Part shown: piece by piece, positions 1-8,850 of the stretch
Numbering within the stretch: position 1 is the first letter of the stretch
Layout of the letters: the number at the start of each line of letters is the position of its first letter
The notes under the pieces: model-generated
What the model was told of the DNA's origin: nothing
Databases searched by the model: none
What the model saw: the letters and a program-made list of their open reading frames with translations, nothing else
Translations under genes and position numbers: made by a program
Assembly: GCF_012911845.1 (NCBI RefSeq)
Contig: NZ_JAAXCU010000051.1
Location: 1-64,000, forward strand
DNA from: Bacillus sp. RO2
GTDB taxonomy: Bacteria; Bacillota; Bacilli; Bacillales; Bacillaceae_I
Length of the DNA stretch: 64,000 nucleotides
Reading direction: 5' to 3'

Positions 1-128
1 TGTTGACTGAAGTGGAGGGGGTGAGACTCCTGCGGGAGGTAGCGGTAGCTTGAGACCCCACAGCGCAGCGAGGAGGCTCAAGCACACGCCCCGCGGAAAG
101 CGAACTCCCATAACGGAAGGAAACAGGG
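1..128 (+). repeat. Intergenic repeat copy R1 (about 130-bp family)
   Basis: This is the first of eleven copies of a family that starts TGTTGA(T/C)TGAAGT and ends near CGGAA-(AT/GG)-(C/A)AACA. This copy begins at the window edge and may be incomplete on the left. It carries the usual blocks GTGAGACTCCTGCGGGAG, TTGAGACCCC, GAGGAGGCTCAAGC and CCGCGGAAAGCGA. The arms GGTAGCTTGAG and CTCAAGCAC can pair. It lies upstream of rpmG. Confidence 0.85.
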
Positions 129-250
129 TGTTATTATTACTTCACTGAACTTTATTTTTCCCATCCCGAAAAAAAACTGGCATTATAAAAAAAATAATGA
201 TATTATAGTAAGGTCTGAATTGAATGCACTATATGTTTGGAGGGATAACG

Positions 251-400
251 ATGCGCGTAAACGTAACTTTAGCTTGTACTGAAACTGGTGATCGTAACTA
301 TATCACTACTAAAAATAAACGTAACAACCCAGATCGTCTTGAGCTTAAAAAATACAGCCCAAGATTGAAAAAAGTAACTGTACACCGTGAAACAAAATAA
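251..400 (+). CDS. rpmG: 50S ribosomal protein L33, cysteine-poor form
   Basis: This 49-residue protein starts [18 protein letters not shown] and ends VHRETK, which is the full length of bacterial L33, a large-subunit protein of the ribosome. Zinc-binding L33 has two CxxC pairs. Here only one cysteine (residue 9) remains, and the other positions read TETG and YSPR, so the protein matches the zinc-independent (C-minus) type. A ribosome site GGAGGG lies just before the ATG, and a terminator follows directly. B. subtilis carries an L33 gene in this same neighbourhood. C-minus L33 is often under Zur control in Bacillus, but no convincing Zur box was seen upstream. Confidence 0.95.
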   Translation: MRVNVTLACTETGDRNYITTKNKRNNPDRLELKKYSPRLKKVTVHRETK

Positions 401-432
401 GCAGCAGGATTTTCCTGTCTGCTTATTTTTTT
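399..432 (+). terminator. Terminator of rpmG
   Basis: AAGCAG and AGGA pair with TCCT and CTGCTT around a TTTT loop, followed by ATTTTTTT. The hairpin begins inside the rpmG stop codon. Confidence 0.85.
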
Positions 433-437
433 GCCCA

Positions 438-1499
438 TCAACCTGCTTCTACAGGGCTAATATTCTTTTTATTTTTGACCTTCACAGAAGTACCCGCTTT
501 ATATCCTTCGCTAATCTGATACCTTGGAGCAATCGTTACATTCCTTATGGATGATGGAGAGGTGTGCTCAATGGTTACATCATCCCAGACAATACTCCTG
601 CTTAACTCACAATCCTTTGTTATTTTGGAACTTTTACCGATGATGGTGTATTTGCCAATTACCACATGGTCACCTAAATAAGAGTCGTTGCCGATATATG
701 CAGGCCGATTGATGGTCACATTGTCTTCCATTTTCACATTTGATCCCACCCATAAGTTTGGCAATACCTCTTCAGCAGCTATATTGACTCGGACTTTTTT
801 ATCCAGCATATCGTATTGGGCCTGCCGGTAATCCTCATGACTACCGATATCCTTCCAATATCCATTTGCATGGTAGCCATATAGGCTCATGCCATTTTTA
901 ATAAGCCTTGGGAAAATGTCCTTGCTGAAATCATACGCTTTTCCTTTTTCCATCATACATAATACAAACGGATCTACTACATAAATACCGGTATTTACAA
1001 TTTTACTGAATTCCTCGTCTTTCAGTGGTTTTTCCACAAACCTTCTAATATGCCCTTCTTCATCCGTATCAACAACTCCGAACTTATTAGGCTTTTTGAC
1101 TTCCTTTGTAAAAATAGTAAATAAAGAATGTTTTTGGACATGATAGCGCACCCCTGCCATCAAGTTAAAATCGGTTAAAGCATCTCCGCTTATAACTAGA
1201 AAAGGTTCATCAAGAAGGTGCTCGGCATTTTTCACGCTTCCAGCAGTACCTAAAGGAACCGTTTCCTGGAGATAGGTTATTTTTACGCCCCATTGGGATC
1301 CATCCCCAAAGTAATTCCTAATTTTATCGCTTAAATATTGAAGGGTGATGATGATATCTGTAATTCCATGCTCTTTCAGAAGTTCAATGCTGTATTCCAT
1401 GACAGGTTTATTCAGTAGTGGCACCAATGGTTTTGGGAGTTTTTGTGTTAACGGCAACAGCCGGGTACCCTTTCCCCCAGCCAATATGACTGCTTTCAT
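438..1499 (-). CDS. Sugar-phosphate nucleotidyltransferase
   Basis: The 353-residue protein starts [18 protein letters not shown], the nucleotide-binding loop of enzymes that join a sugar-1-phosphate to an NTP. The first ~235 residues form the NTP-transferase domain. The rest (about 245-340) has hexapeptide-like repeats of a left-handed beta helix (for example [14 protein letters not shown]), as in mannose-1-phosphate guanylyltransferase and GlmU-like enzymes. The substrate (Man-1-P or Glc-1-P) cannot be told from the sequence. It follows the glycosyltransferase gene by 14 bp and is preceded by an AGGAGG site, so the two are cotranscribed. It probably makes a nucleotide sugar for cell-surface or storage glycan. 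Confidence 0.85.
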   Translation of the reverse strand: MKAVILAGGKGTRLLPLTQKLPKPLVPLLNKPVMEYSIELLKEHGITDIIITLQYLSDKIRNYFGDGSQWGVKITYLQETVPLGTAGSVKNAEHLLDEPFLVISGDALTDFNLMAGVRYHVQKHSLFTIFTKEVKKPNKFGVVDTDEEGHIRRFVEKPLKDEEFSKIVNTGIYVVDPFVLCMMEKGKAYDFSKDIFPRLIKNGMSLYGYHANGYWKDIGSHEDYRQAQYDMLDKKVRVNIAAEEVLPNLWVGSNVKMEDNVTINRPAYIGNDSYLGDHVVIGKYTIIGKSSKITKDCELSRSIVWDDVTIEHTSPSSIRNVTIAPRYQISEGYKAGTSVKVKNKKNISPVEAG

Positions 1500-1513
1500 A
1501 TGCTATATCCCTC

Positions 1514-3253
1514 CTACTGGACGGAAGAAGTAGTAACTGTTGTCTCATAAACCGCCTCTGTCTGATCTCTTACATCTTCCCAGTTGTATTTTTGGTTCAC
1601 TTCATTAAATGCTTTTTTACCGAGTTGTGAACATAACGTTGGGTTCTCGATTAAAGAATGTATCTTTTCACAAAGATCTATGCCATTTCCAGGCTCAAAC
1701 AACAAACCGTTTTCTCCATCTTTAATGATAGAAGAAAGTCCTCCAGTCTTTGCCGCTATAACAGGTTTACCAGCTGCCATTCCTTCTATGGCCACTATCC
1801 CAAATGGCTCATAAACGCTTGGTACAACAAGCATGTCACTTCGCTCTAATAAGGTAGCTTTTTCGTTTTCATTTACATATCCAATAAACAGCACTTGTTT
1901 CTCCAACCCAGCCTGCCTAACTAATGCTTTATAATCCGACAGATATGGCCCTTTACCAGCTAGTATAAAAAGACATTCAGGATAAGATTCTTTTATTTTT
2001 TTTGCAGCATTTATCAAAGTCTTTATTCCTTTTTCAGGCACCATTCTGCCCAAAAAAAGAATCAGGTGTGAAAATGATCTTCGACTGATAAATTCCTGGA
2101 CGCTGTCACTTCCCTCATCGGAAATGGCAACACCATTAGGGATAACATAAATTTTCCTTTTCCGGTTAATGTATTTCTCCACTTTTTTCTTCATATATGC
2201 GCTACAAACAATCAATACATTAGAATGTAGAATCAATAACTTTTCCCATTTAGCAGTTTGCAGCTGCATTTGGGTATCTAGATTGCTTCTACCTTCTTCA
2301 AGTGCATGAATGGTTGACACTATAGGAAGTCTCATACTTTCTTTCAGTGCCCTTGCAGCAAATCCCACAAGCCAATCATGGGCATGAATAATAGTAATTT
2401 GTTGTTGACTAGCTATGTTCTGCACCTGTTCAACCAAATTCATATTGGTTTGCGCGACAAAAAGATGAAAATCATCATAAGAACATTCCACTTCTTTTAC
2501 CCTGTAAACTTTTATTCCCTCCACCGTCTCCGCCTCGGGTGCTCCAAGGCAATGTGGGGTCACAAGCGACACATGATGGCCTGCTTTTACCAACTGTCTG
2601 GATAATTGCCATACATGCTGCCCCAGTCCTCCTAACATGGCAGGTGGAAACTCCCAGGATAACATGACAATATGATAGGTATTTTTTATTTCTTCTTGTA
2701 ACAAATGATTATGTGATGAGTGAACAGAATAGAATACATCAGAAGTAACAGTTTCCTGAAATGTTCCAGAATTTAACTGACGTGCTTTTTGAAGTTCAAA
2801 TGAGGGTTTTTCATAAAAAGTATATGCTGCATTCAACTGTTGCCATTTTCTTTTATCAACCATATTTAATGGTGTCCAAATAGCTGCGTTTTCTAAGTCC
2901 GCCTTAATACCGCTCTTCATTTTTAACTTGTCGCTTTGAAAAAAAGGGAAAAATCCGTCCGCTTTTCCTACACCAATTTCCGCTCGAATGAAATGGAATT
3001 CGTTGATTTCTGGAAGAGTTATACTCCCACTATTCATTTTGGTTAGTATATCTAAAAAGAAGACATTGTTTCTACTAACTTGTGAGCTTCCTTTCCAACC
3101 AATCAGCCTGATAACCAAACCTTCCTCCCTTAATGACTGATAGGCCTTAACAAAATCTTTCCTCCATTGATCCACGACCCATTCAACTTTTGCTTCTCCA
3201 GCTTCATTCAACATCAACTTAATAAATTCCTTATCCGATCCATTGTTGCACAT
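1514..3253 (-). CDS. Family 4 glycosyltransferase with extra N-terminal domain
   Basis: Residues ~195-575 form a GT-B glycosyltransferase: a glycine-rich start (FPPAMLGGLGQHV), LGRMVPEKG in the middle, and the E-x7-E donor site EPFGIVAIEGMAAGKPVIA near residue 500. Residues 1-190 form a separate domain I cannot name with certainty. Similar N-terminal domains (DUF4912-like) occur on some Bacillus glycosyltransferases. I chose the ATG at 3253 (MCNNGSD), which has GAAGAGG nine bases upstream, over an in-frame GTG at 3274. It forms an operon with the downstream nucleotidyltransferase and is divergent from yqzD. A role in making a surface or storage polysaccharide is inference. Confidence 0.8.
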   Translation of the reverse strand: MCNNGSDKEFIKLMLNEAGEAKVEWVVDQWRKDFVKAYQSLREEGLVIRLIGWKGSSQVSRNNVFFLDILTKMNSGSITLPEINEFHFIRAEIGVGKADGFFPFFQSDKLKMKSGIKADLENAAIWTPLNMVDKRKWQQLNAAYTFYEKPSFELQKARQLNSGTFQETVTSDVFYSVHSSHNHLLQEEIKNTYHIVMLSWEFPPAMLGGLGQHVWQLSRQLVKAGHHVSLVTPHCLGAPEAETVEGIKVYRVKEVECSYDDFHLFVAQTNMNLVEQVQNIASQQQITIIHAHDWLVGFAARALKESMRLPIVSTIHALEEGRSNLDTQMQLQTAKWEKLLILHSNVLIVCSAYMKKKVEKYINRKRKIYVIPNGVAISDEGSDSVQEFISRRSFSHLILFLGRMVPEKGIKTLINAAKKIKESYPECLFILAGKGPYLSDYKALVRQAGLEKQVLFIGYVNENEKATLLERSDMLVVPSVYEPFGIVAIEGMAAGKPVIAAKTGGLSSIIKDGENGLLFEPGNGIDLCEKIHSLIENPTLCSQLGKKAFNEVNQKYNWEDVRDQTEAVYETTVTTSSVQ

Positions 3254-3490
3254 GGTCCAAACCTCTTCCCCCACGAATCTATCTTTTCTTTCATCTTATC
3301 ACGTGAATTTTCTTTTCCACAACAGCCGGTTTTTGTCGTCTTTTGTGTTATAACGTAAATTTTTTATGTCCGTTGACAAAAAACGTTCACAAAACCGTCA
3401 TATGTTTCTGAGGAATTTGTCGAAAGACTATTTTTCCATCTCTACTCCTATGATATAAAAAAGAGAGAAACTTTTATCTGGGGTGAAAAA

Positions 3491-3871
3491 ATGTTAATTG
3501 CAAGTATAAGTTTAATCATTATTGCAGTCGCAGTGATTGTAATTTCCTTCTTTGTGGATGACAAATTTGCTGATCTAGAAAAGGAAATGGAACAGTTATC
3601 CTTTGATGTTGTTCAGGACAAATATAAGTTGGAAAGAAAAATGAAAGTATTAGAAGAAGAACTTTTGGGTGGATCTACTCCTATACATAAGGTTAAAACA
3701 AAAAGACAAGCAAGCCACCAAAATGTAAGTGAAGAAGATGTTGCTATATCTCTTTACCAAAAAGGATACACTCCTTCTCAAATCTCTCAATTCACTTCCA
3801 CTTCCATGGAAAAAGTAGAACAGATCCTTCAATCTGCCAACCTAAAAGGAAACGTAGCCAATGAGAACTAA
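3491..3871 (+). CDS. yqzD: Small membrane-anchored coiled-coil protein, YqzD-like
   Basis: This 126-residue protein has one N-terminal membrane segment (residues ~2-22) and then a charged coiled coil (~25-60). A C-terminal helical piece resembles a helix-turn-helix (AISLYQKGYTPSQISQFT). The overall plan is like SwrB, but no function can be assigned. The symbol comes from position, because B. subtilis has yqzD beside yqzC near pst. The gene starts after TGGGGTGAAAAA and overlaps the next gene by 11 bp, which indicates coupled translation. Confidence 0.65.
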   Translation: MLIASISLIIIAVAVIVISFFVDDKFADLEKEMEQLSFDVVQDKYKLERKMKVLEEELLGGSTPIHKVKTKRQASHQNVSEEDVAISLYQKGYTPSQISQFTSTSMEKVEQILQSANLKGNVANEN

Positions 3872-4367
3872 TCTTAGAGCATTCGCAATTGGCATCCTCT
3901 TTGCAACAGGAGTAATGGGAGTTGCTTATTCTATTGTAAGTGCAGGTGCAACCACATTAAATGAAGAAAGTGTTCAGGCGTATGCCGCAGAAAACGACCT
4001 TCACGTGTTGTCAAAGGAAGAGTATGACGAGTTATTACCTAAAGTAGAACCGGTAGAGGAAACAAAAAACGATCAAAAAGAAGAAGTGAAAGAAGAGAGT
4101 AACAGCAACGAAGTGGCAACAGAAGAAGAGAAAGAAGAAGTCGAAGAAAAAGAAGAAGAGAATGAACCTTTTGAAATCGTGATACCAGACGGCATGGCAA
4201 CTTACGAGATTACCGCGTTATTAGCACGTGAAGGAATCATCGAGGATGACAAGAAGTTTGACGCATACCTTGAAGACAAAAACATTGCTACCAAAGTACG
4301 TTCTGGAACGTTCACCATGAAAAAGGGCATGAGCTATGAAGAAGCTGCAGACGTGTTGATAAAATAG
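3861..4367 (+). CDS. yqzC: YceG/MltG-like membrane protein
   Basis: The 168-residue protein has an N-terminal membrane segment (residues ~5-28), then a long acidic Glu/Lys-rich linker (~60-105). The C-terminal ~60-residue module (IPDGMATYEITALLAREGII ... VRSGTFTMKKGMSYEEAADVL) resembles the LysM-like part of MltG/YceG transglycosylases, but the catalytic part of MltG is absent. It overlaps yqzD and has AAAGGA ten bases before its ATG. It probably acts outside the membrane at the cell wall, but the exact role is unknown. Confidence 0.7.
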   Translation: MRTNLRAFAIGILFATGVMGVAYSIVSAGATTLNEESVQAYAAENDLHVLSKEEYDELLPKVEPVEETKNDQKEEVKEESNSNEVATEEEKEEVEEKEEENEPFEIVIPDGMATYEITALLAREGIIEDDKKFDAYLEDKNIATKVRSGTFTMKKGMSYEEAADVLIK

Positions 4368-4377
4368 TCATATACAT

Positions 4378-4413
4378 GAAGAAGCACCTCGTTGACATAG
4401 GGGGTGCTTTTTG
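4378..4413 (+). terminator. Terminator of yqzD-yqzC
   Basis: AAGCACC(TC) pairs with (GG)GGTGCTT, followed by TTTTGT. Confidence 0.85.
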
Positions 4414-4517
4414 TATGAAATTAAGAAAAGTTAACCTACAGCTTCCAGCAGGATAACGGTAGGACCGCTCGATCAGACGAACAATCTGTTCACTAGAATT
4501 GAGCCCCTGAATCGAAT

Positions 4518-4650
4518 CGGGCGATAATCTGAAAATACGGGCGATTTTTTTAGGAATCGGGCGAAAATAGAAAATTACGGGCGATTATTCAGATTTACCG
4601 GCGAAAAATCCGACTTTTCGGGCGATAATTTAAAAAATCGGGCGATTCCA
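4518..4650. repeat. Short tandem array, about 20-bp period, core CGGGCGA
   Basis: The core (A/T)CGGGCGA occurs seven times at 4518, 4538, 4558, 4578, 4598 (variant CCGGCGA), 4619 and 4639, so the steps are 20, 20, 20, 20, 21 and 20 bp. The spacers are AT-rich and differ from one another. The array fills the gap between the yqzC and cadA terminators and has no ORF of note. Confidence 0.85.
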
Positions 4651-4700
4651 TATAAACGGACTTTTTCAAAACTTTTCTAGACCCACTGAAACTAACTCCA

Positions 4701-4760
4701 ATAAAAAAGTAGCAGTCCTCCCTGTCCGACTTTCCAACGGGAAGGAAAACTGCTACGATA
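4701..4760 (-). terminator. Terminator of the cadCA-like operon
   Basis: Read on the minus strand, GTAGCAGT and TTCC pair with GGA and ACTGCTAC, followed by TTTTTTATT. Confidence 0.85.
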
Positions 4761-4774
4761 CCCTATTCTTTTCA

Positions 4775-6895
4775 TTAACCTTTATCTTTTACCTTTAGAA
4801 GCCGCAAGCTATTTAACGTAACAAGCAGTGTTGCTCCCATATCGGCAAAAATTGCAATCCACAAGGTGAGCCAGCCCGGAATCACCAGCAGAAGCGCAAA
4901 AACCTTCAGCCCCAAAGAGAAAGTAATGTTCTGCTTAATAATGGTCAATGCTTTTCGGCTCAGTCTGATGGTGAATGGAAGCTTACGGAGGTCATCTCCC
5001 ATCAATGCTACATCTGCTGTTTCCAGCGCGGTATCAGTTCCCGCTCCTCCCATTGCCACTCCCACTGACGAAGCTGCAAGGGCAGGTGCATCGTTTATTC
5101 CGTCCCCCACCATCATAATGCTACCGTGCTTTTCTCTTAACTCTTTAATATATCGAAGCTTATCTTCCGGAAGCAAACTTGATTTAACATGGTCTATCTC
5201 CACCTCGTGTCCAATTGCTTCGGCAGTCCTATCATTATCACCTGTCAGCATGTATAAATGAGGAATACCTATTTCCTTCAAATTTTTCACGCTTGAAGCA
5301 CTACTTTCTCTAATCTCATCCCGGATTCCAAGAACACCAAAGATCTTGTCAGAAGTCCCGACTACTATCACTGTTTTTCCTGCATTTTGTAATAGATGGA
5401 TACTTTCTGCTAGCCCCTCCACTTCCGGATGCTTTTGACCAAAGAACCAATTCGGACTTCCTGCTTGATAAAGGGTACCATTAATGGACCCCTTTATCCC
5501 TTTACCCGCAACAGACTCAAAATTCTCCATAGTATATTCCGTATCAGCTACTCCAATCTCTTCCGCTTTTTGAAGGATTGCTGAAGCTAACGGATGGGTC
5601 GAACCACTTTCTAGTGTCGCAATGATTCTTAGCAGCTCTTCTTCATTTAAATGAAAGGCCTGAACATCGGTCACTTCTGGTGCTCCACGAGTGAGGGTCC
5701 CCGTTTTATCAAAGGCAATTGCTTTGATTCTACCCACTTCTTCAAGGAAAACCCCACCCTTGATCAGGACTCCATTTCGAGCTGCATTCCCGATTGCTGT
5801 TACAATGGCAATCGGAGTGGAAATAACAAGTGCACACGGACAACCAACAACGAGAACCGCTAGGCCTTGATAGATCCATGTATTCCAGTCCAATCCCATG
5901 AACAGGGGAGGGACAGTGGCTACGAGAAAAGCAATAACAATGATTAGCGGTGTATAATACTTCGCGAACTTATCAACAAATGCCTGCGAAGGTGCCCTTT
6001 CCGCTTGTGCCTCCTCGACGAGATGAATGATTTTAGAGATGGTTGTGTCCTCGACGCGCTTGGTGACTTCCACTTCTAACAGCCCATCTTCATTAAAGGT
6101 CCCAGCAAAAACCTCATCATTCACACCTTTAGATACAGGAATACTCTCACCTGTAATAGCAGCTTCACTGATCGATGCTCCACCTTTCACAATGACGCCA
6201 TCCATTGCGATTTTTTGCCCCGGCTTTACAAGCATCAGATCGCCAATTTTAACATCTTTGACAGAGATCTGCTTTTCTGTTCCTTCTATTAAAATAGTCG
6301 CCTGTTTAGGAGAAACATTCATTAGCGATCTTATCGAAGCTCGCGCCTTTTCCATCGAATATGATTCCAAAGCTTCACTTATCGCAAAAAGAATGACGAC
6401 AGTGGCACCCTCTCCCCATTCACCGATAATCGCAGCACCGATGATGGCAATGGTCATTAATGTCTTCATATCAAATTGAAGCCTAATTAGATTATTTAAT
6501 CCTGTAAAGAACAATCTGTATCCACCTATCAAAATGGATGCAGCGAAAAGAATAGTTGTAGAAAGGTGGCCTTCTCCCTGCTGAAAAAATGCCACCCAGC
6601 CCGCCACAAGAAAAAGAAATGAGAGGAGGACATTAACAGGCTTTTTGTAAAACGGAATAGTAGGTTCTTCAGGTAATTCCTCTTGTTCTGGAGACACTTT
6701 CAGTTTGTCAAATGCACCGGCTTTCTCAATCTCACTTAAACTTGCAGCACCAGTTACAGAAACCTTCGATGCACCGAAATTTACTCTTGCATCCATGACT
6801 CCTTCAATTTTTTTAACATTGTTCTCGAATTTTTGGGCGCAGTTTGCACATGATAATCCTTGAATTCTATATACTTGCTCTTCGTTATTTTTCAC
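4775..6895 (-). CDS. cadA: Heavy-metal P1B-type ATPase (Cd/Zn/Co efflux)
   Basis: The 706-residue protein begins with one metal-binding domain (GLSCANC, residues ~13-19). It has the membrane metal site CPC (GCPCALV, ~353), the phosphorylation site DKTGTLT (~394), an HPLA motif and the hinge [11 protein letters not shown] (~598). CPC plus an N-terminal HMA domain fits the CadA/ZntA class that expels Cd(II), Zn(II) or Pb(II) at the cost of ATP. It starts with GTG at 6895 behind AAAGAGGTG and overlaps the upstream ArsR-type regulator by 11 bp. The metal preference is inferred from the class and the neighbour. Confidence 0.9.
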   Translation of the reverse strand: MKNNEEQVYRIQGLSCANCAQKFENNVKKIEGVMDARVNFGASKVSVTGAASLSEIEKAGAFDKLKVSPEQEELPEEPTIPFYKKPVNVLLSFLFLVAGWVAFFQQGEGHLSTTILFAASILIGGYRLFFTGLNNLIRLQFDMKTLMTIAIIGAAIIGEWGEGATVVILFAISEALESYSMEKARASIRSLMNVSPKQATILIEGTEKQISVKDVKIGDLMLVKPGQKIAMDGVIVKGGASISEAAITGESIPVSKGVNDEVFAGTFNEDGLLEVEVTKRVEDTTISKIIHLVEEAQAERAPSQAFVDKFAKYYTPLIIVIAFLVATVPPLFMGLDWNTWIYQGLAVLVVGCPCALVISTPIAIVTAIGNAARNGVLIKGGVFLEEVGRIKAIAFDKTGTLTRGAPEVTDVQAFHLNEEELLRIIATLESGSTHPLASAILQKAEEIGVADTEYTMENFESVAGKGIKGSINGTLYQAGSPNWFFGQKHPEVEGLAESIHLLQNAGKTVIVVGTSDKIFGVLGIRDEIRESSASSVKNLKEIGIPHLYMLTGDNDRTAEAIGHEVEIDHVKSSLLPEDKLRYIKELREKHGSIMMVGDGINDAPALAASSVGVAMGGAGTDTALETADVALMGDDLRKLPFTIRLSRKALTIIKQNITFSLGLKVFALLLVIPGWLTLWIAIFADMGATLLVTLNSLRLLKVKDKG

Positions 6896-7280
6896 GTGTC
6901 TTCACCTCTTTTTGATGGGTAAAGGCGATATCGATTAATTGTCTAACATGATTATCATCCAAGGAGTAATATACTAGCTTTCCTTCCTTCCTGAATTTTG
7001 CCAATCCGAGATCTCTTAACAGCCTCAGGTGATGAGATGCTGTTGCAACTGTAGATTCAGTAATCGTTGCAACATCATGCACACAGAGTTCCTCTGCTAA
7101 ATTGAGTGCCTGTGCTATTTTCAGCCTGGTTGGATCAGATAAAGCCCGGTATATTTTTGCCACATCATTTGTTATTATTTCATCTATTTGATTCTTCACA
7201 TTTTTAACTTTTGTTTCATTTGCACATTCTTCTTGACATTGCGGTGTTGTCAAAACTTCTGAACTATAATTTGTTGACAT
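6885..7280 (-). CDS. cadC: ArsR/SmtB-family metal sensor, CadC-like
   Basis: This 131-residue winged-helix repressor has N-terminal cysteines (CQEEC) and the alpha-3 type motif ELCVHD, where CadC has ELCVCD. Its DNA-reading helix region reads [17 protein letters not shown]. Such proteins leave the operator when they bind Cd, Zn or Pb. The ATG at 7280 (MSTNYSS) is chosen because GGAGGGG lies eight bases upstream, although an in-frame ATG exists at 7298 inside the operator region. It is cotranscribed with the ATPase. The Cys-to-His change in the alpha-3 motif may alter metal choice. Confidence 0.85.
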   Translation of the reverse strand: MSTNYSSEVLTTPQCQEECANETKVKNVKNQIDEIITNDVAKIYRALSDPTRLKIAQALNLAEELCVHDVATITESTVATASHHLRLLRDLGLAKFRKEGKLVYYSLDDNHVRQLIDIAFTHQKEVKTREK

Positions 7281-7296
7281 AAAAGATCCCCTCCAC

Positions 7297-7316
7297 ATTC
7301 AAACATTCATTTGAAT
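7297..7316 (-). promoter_or_regulatory. CadC-type operator
   Basis: A perfect inverted repeat ATTCAAA-TGAATG-TTTGAAT sits immediately before the cadC ribosome site. It has the TCAAA...TTTGA form of known cad/smt operators, so the operon is probably autoregulated. Confidence 0.75.
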
Positions 7317-7364
7317 ATTAGTATATGCCAACTTAGCTAAAATAGTCAATACATTCAGCTACAA

Positions 7365-8231
7365 TCATAGAAGATAAAACAAGAACCCTGAAATCGTAGA
7401 CATACTTATGACAGAAAGGACAAACGCTACCACCAGTTTTTTCTTAAAGATGCTATTTAATAATGCGACTTCAGGCAGACTCGCACCAGCTGAACTGATG
7501 AGCAAAGCCATAACAGGTCCCAAGGCCATGCCTTTGGCTATCATCATCTGGGATATGGGAATCATTGTTGAAAGTCTGATATATAGAGGTATACCTAATA
7601 TCGCCGCAATGGGAACAAGCCACCAATTTTCTCCTCCAAGATATTGTGTAATCAATGAAGTTGGTACAGCGCCATGAATGAAGGCACCAATGGCTGCGCC
7701 AATCAATAAAAATGGATAAACAGTTTTCATTAGTGTAAGTGTTTCTTTCCAAGAACGTTTAAGGTCGAACCGTTTGGTTTTCGGTTGATAGTTCTTCAAC
7801 AACACATTTTTTAATTGCTTTTCAAAACCTAATCTACCCAAGAGTAGTCCAATCATAATTGAAAAAGTCGTTGTGGTTAGAGTATATATTAGAGCTACCT
7901 TCCACCCTAGCAATGCTGTCATAATAGTCAGGATGGTCGGATCCAAAACTGGTGATGCAAAAAGGAATACCATCACAATTCCAAAAGGTATTTTTCTTCT
8001 TAATAATGTGACCACCATTGGTATGGTGGAACAGGAACAAAATGGGGTAATAAAAGCGAACAAGACAGCGAATAGAGAACTTAGGAGAATATTACCTTGA
8101 TTTAGCCACTTCTCCATTTTTTGAAATGGCACAAAAGATTGGATGATCGAAACCAAAAACGTAATGAGAACAAACAGGACCGTTAATTCCAATGCGATGT
8201 ACAAAAAACTTGTTATTACTTCTTTCCACAT
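7365..8231 (-). CDS. COG0701/DUF318 permease, ArsP-like
   Basis: The 288-residue protein has about eight membrane segments and the conserved motif TPFCSCSTIP (residues ~65-74), followed by FASPVLDP. This is the signature of the family that includes ArsP, an efflux permease for trivalent organoarsenicals in Campylobacter, and B. subtilis YraQ. I start it at the ATG at 8231 (MWKEVITS) behind AAAGGAGTG, not at 8258. A MarR regulator gene lies 71 bp upstream, and both genes have the same palindrome in front. The substrate is not proven. An organoarsenical or other thiol-reactive compound is the best guess given the nearby ars operon. Confidence 0.75.
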   Translation of the reverse strand: MWKEVITSFLYIALELTVLFVLITFLVSIIQSFVPFQKMEKWLNQGNILLSSLFAVLFAFITPFCSCSTIPMVVTLLRRKIPFGIVMVFLFASPVLDPTILTIMTALLGWKVALIYTLTTTTFSIMIGLLLGRLGFEKQLKNVLLKNYQPKTKRFDLKRSWKETLTLMKTVYPFLLIGAAIGAFIHGAVPTSLITQYLGGENWWLVPIAAILGIPLYIRLSTMIPISQMMIAKGMALGPVMALLISSAGASLPEVALLNSIFKKKLVVAFVLSVISMSTISGFLFYLL

Positions 8232-8250
8232 AAAAAACACTCCTTTATTT

Positions 8251-8265
8251 ATTTGCATTTTGCAA
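8251..8265. promoter_or_regulatory. Candidate MarR operator before the permease
   Basis: ATTTGCATTTTGCAA contains the palindrome TTGCA-TTT-TGCAA. The identical 15-mer occurs at 8783-8797 before the MarR gene. Confidence 0.65.
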
Positions 8266-8302
8266 GTATTTACTTTTTAAAAAAGCAAGTATCACAACTT
8301 AC

Positions 8303-8749
8303 TTAATAAAACGGCTTACAGCACATGTTACTTTTACTCATCGCTGCATTCAATATTGTTAAAGATTCTAAAACATCAGTGCTCTCTTTTTCACTTAAAT
8401 TAGAAAAAACATTCGCTAAATAATGAAGCATTTGTTGATTGATACCATCTTCCATTTCCTTGCCTTTCTCGGTTAGGAATAAGTGATACATTCTTTTGTC
8501 TTCAGCAGATTGTCTTTTTTCCACCAATTCCAGTTTTACCAGTGTTTGAATTTGTCTGCTAAATGTGGTGATATCCATGCCAATTGTTTCTGCTACCTGT
8601 TGCATGGAGGGGCCTTTCGTTCTTGCCAGTTCGTAAAGAATATGGCTTTGCACCTGCGAAATATCATAATCTTCTACCGAGCAGCAATTTTTGTTCAACA
8701 TTCCAAACCTTCGCATCGTGATTTGAAGAATCGCCCTTATATCTTCCAT
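8303..8749 (-). CDS. MarR-family regulator with two vicinal Cys pairs
   Basis: This 148-residue protein has the MarR winged-helix core (ELARTKGPSMQQVAETIGMD, and the wing with EDKRMYHLFLTEKG). Cys-Cys pairs sit near the N-terminus (residues 22-23) and near the C-terminus (143-144, MCCKPFY). Paired cysteines at the dimer-forming ends suggest sensing of a thiol-reactive metal, metalloid or oxidant, which is inference. The ATG at 8749 with AGAGGTG seven bases upstream is preferred over a GTG at 8758. It likely represses itself and the downstream permease through the shared TTGCA(N3)TGCAA site. Confidence 0.8.
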   Translation of the reverse strand: MEDIRAILQITMRRFGMLNKNCCSVEDYDISQVQSHILYELARTKGPSMQQVAETIGMDITTFSRQIQTLVKLELVEKRQSAEDKRMYHLFLTEKGKEMEDGINQQMLHYLANVFSNLSEKESTDVLESLTILNAAMSKSNMCCKPFY

Positions 8750-8782
8750 TTTTTTCACCTCTTACTTTTATTATAGTTATTT

Positions 8783-8797
8783 ATTTGCATTTTGCAA
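8783..8797. promoter_or_regulatory. Candidate MarR operator before the marR gene
   Basis: This is the second copy of ATTTGCATTTTGCAA, 34 bp before the MarR start codon, and it fits autoregulation. Confidence 0.65.
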
Positions 8798-8810
8798 CTA
8801 CTTATTAGTT

Positions 8811-8848
8811 TTTAGTGCAAATTATTTTAATTAGCACTAAAAAGGTAT
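8811..8848 (-). terminator. Terminator of the quinone-reductase-like gene
   Basis: TTTTTAGTGC pairs with GCACTAAAAA around an AT-rich loop. It is nearly symmetrical and can work on either strand. Confidence 0.7.
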
Positions 8849-8850
8849 TA

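Noticed and set aside
175-225. Possible Zur box before rpmG
   Set aside because: The AT-rich TAATGATATTA stretch lacks the AAATCGTAAT half-site seen before znuC.
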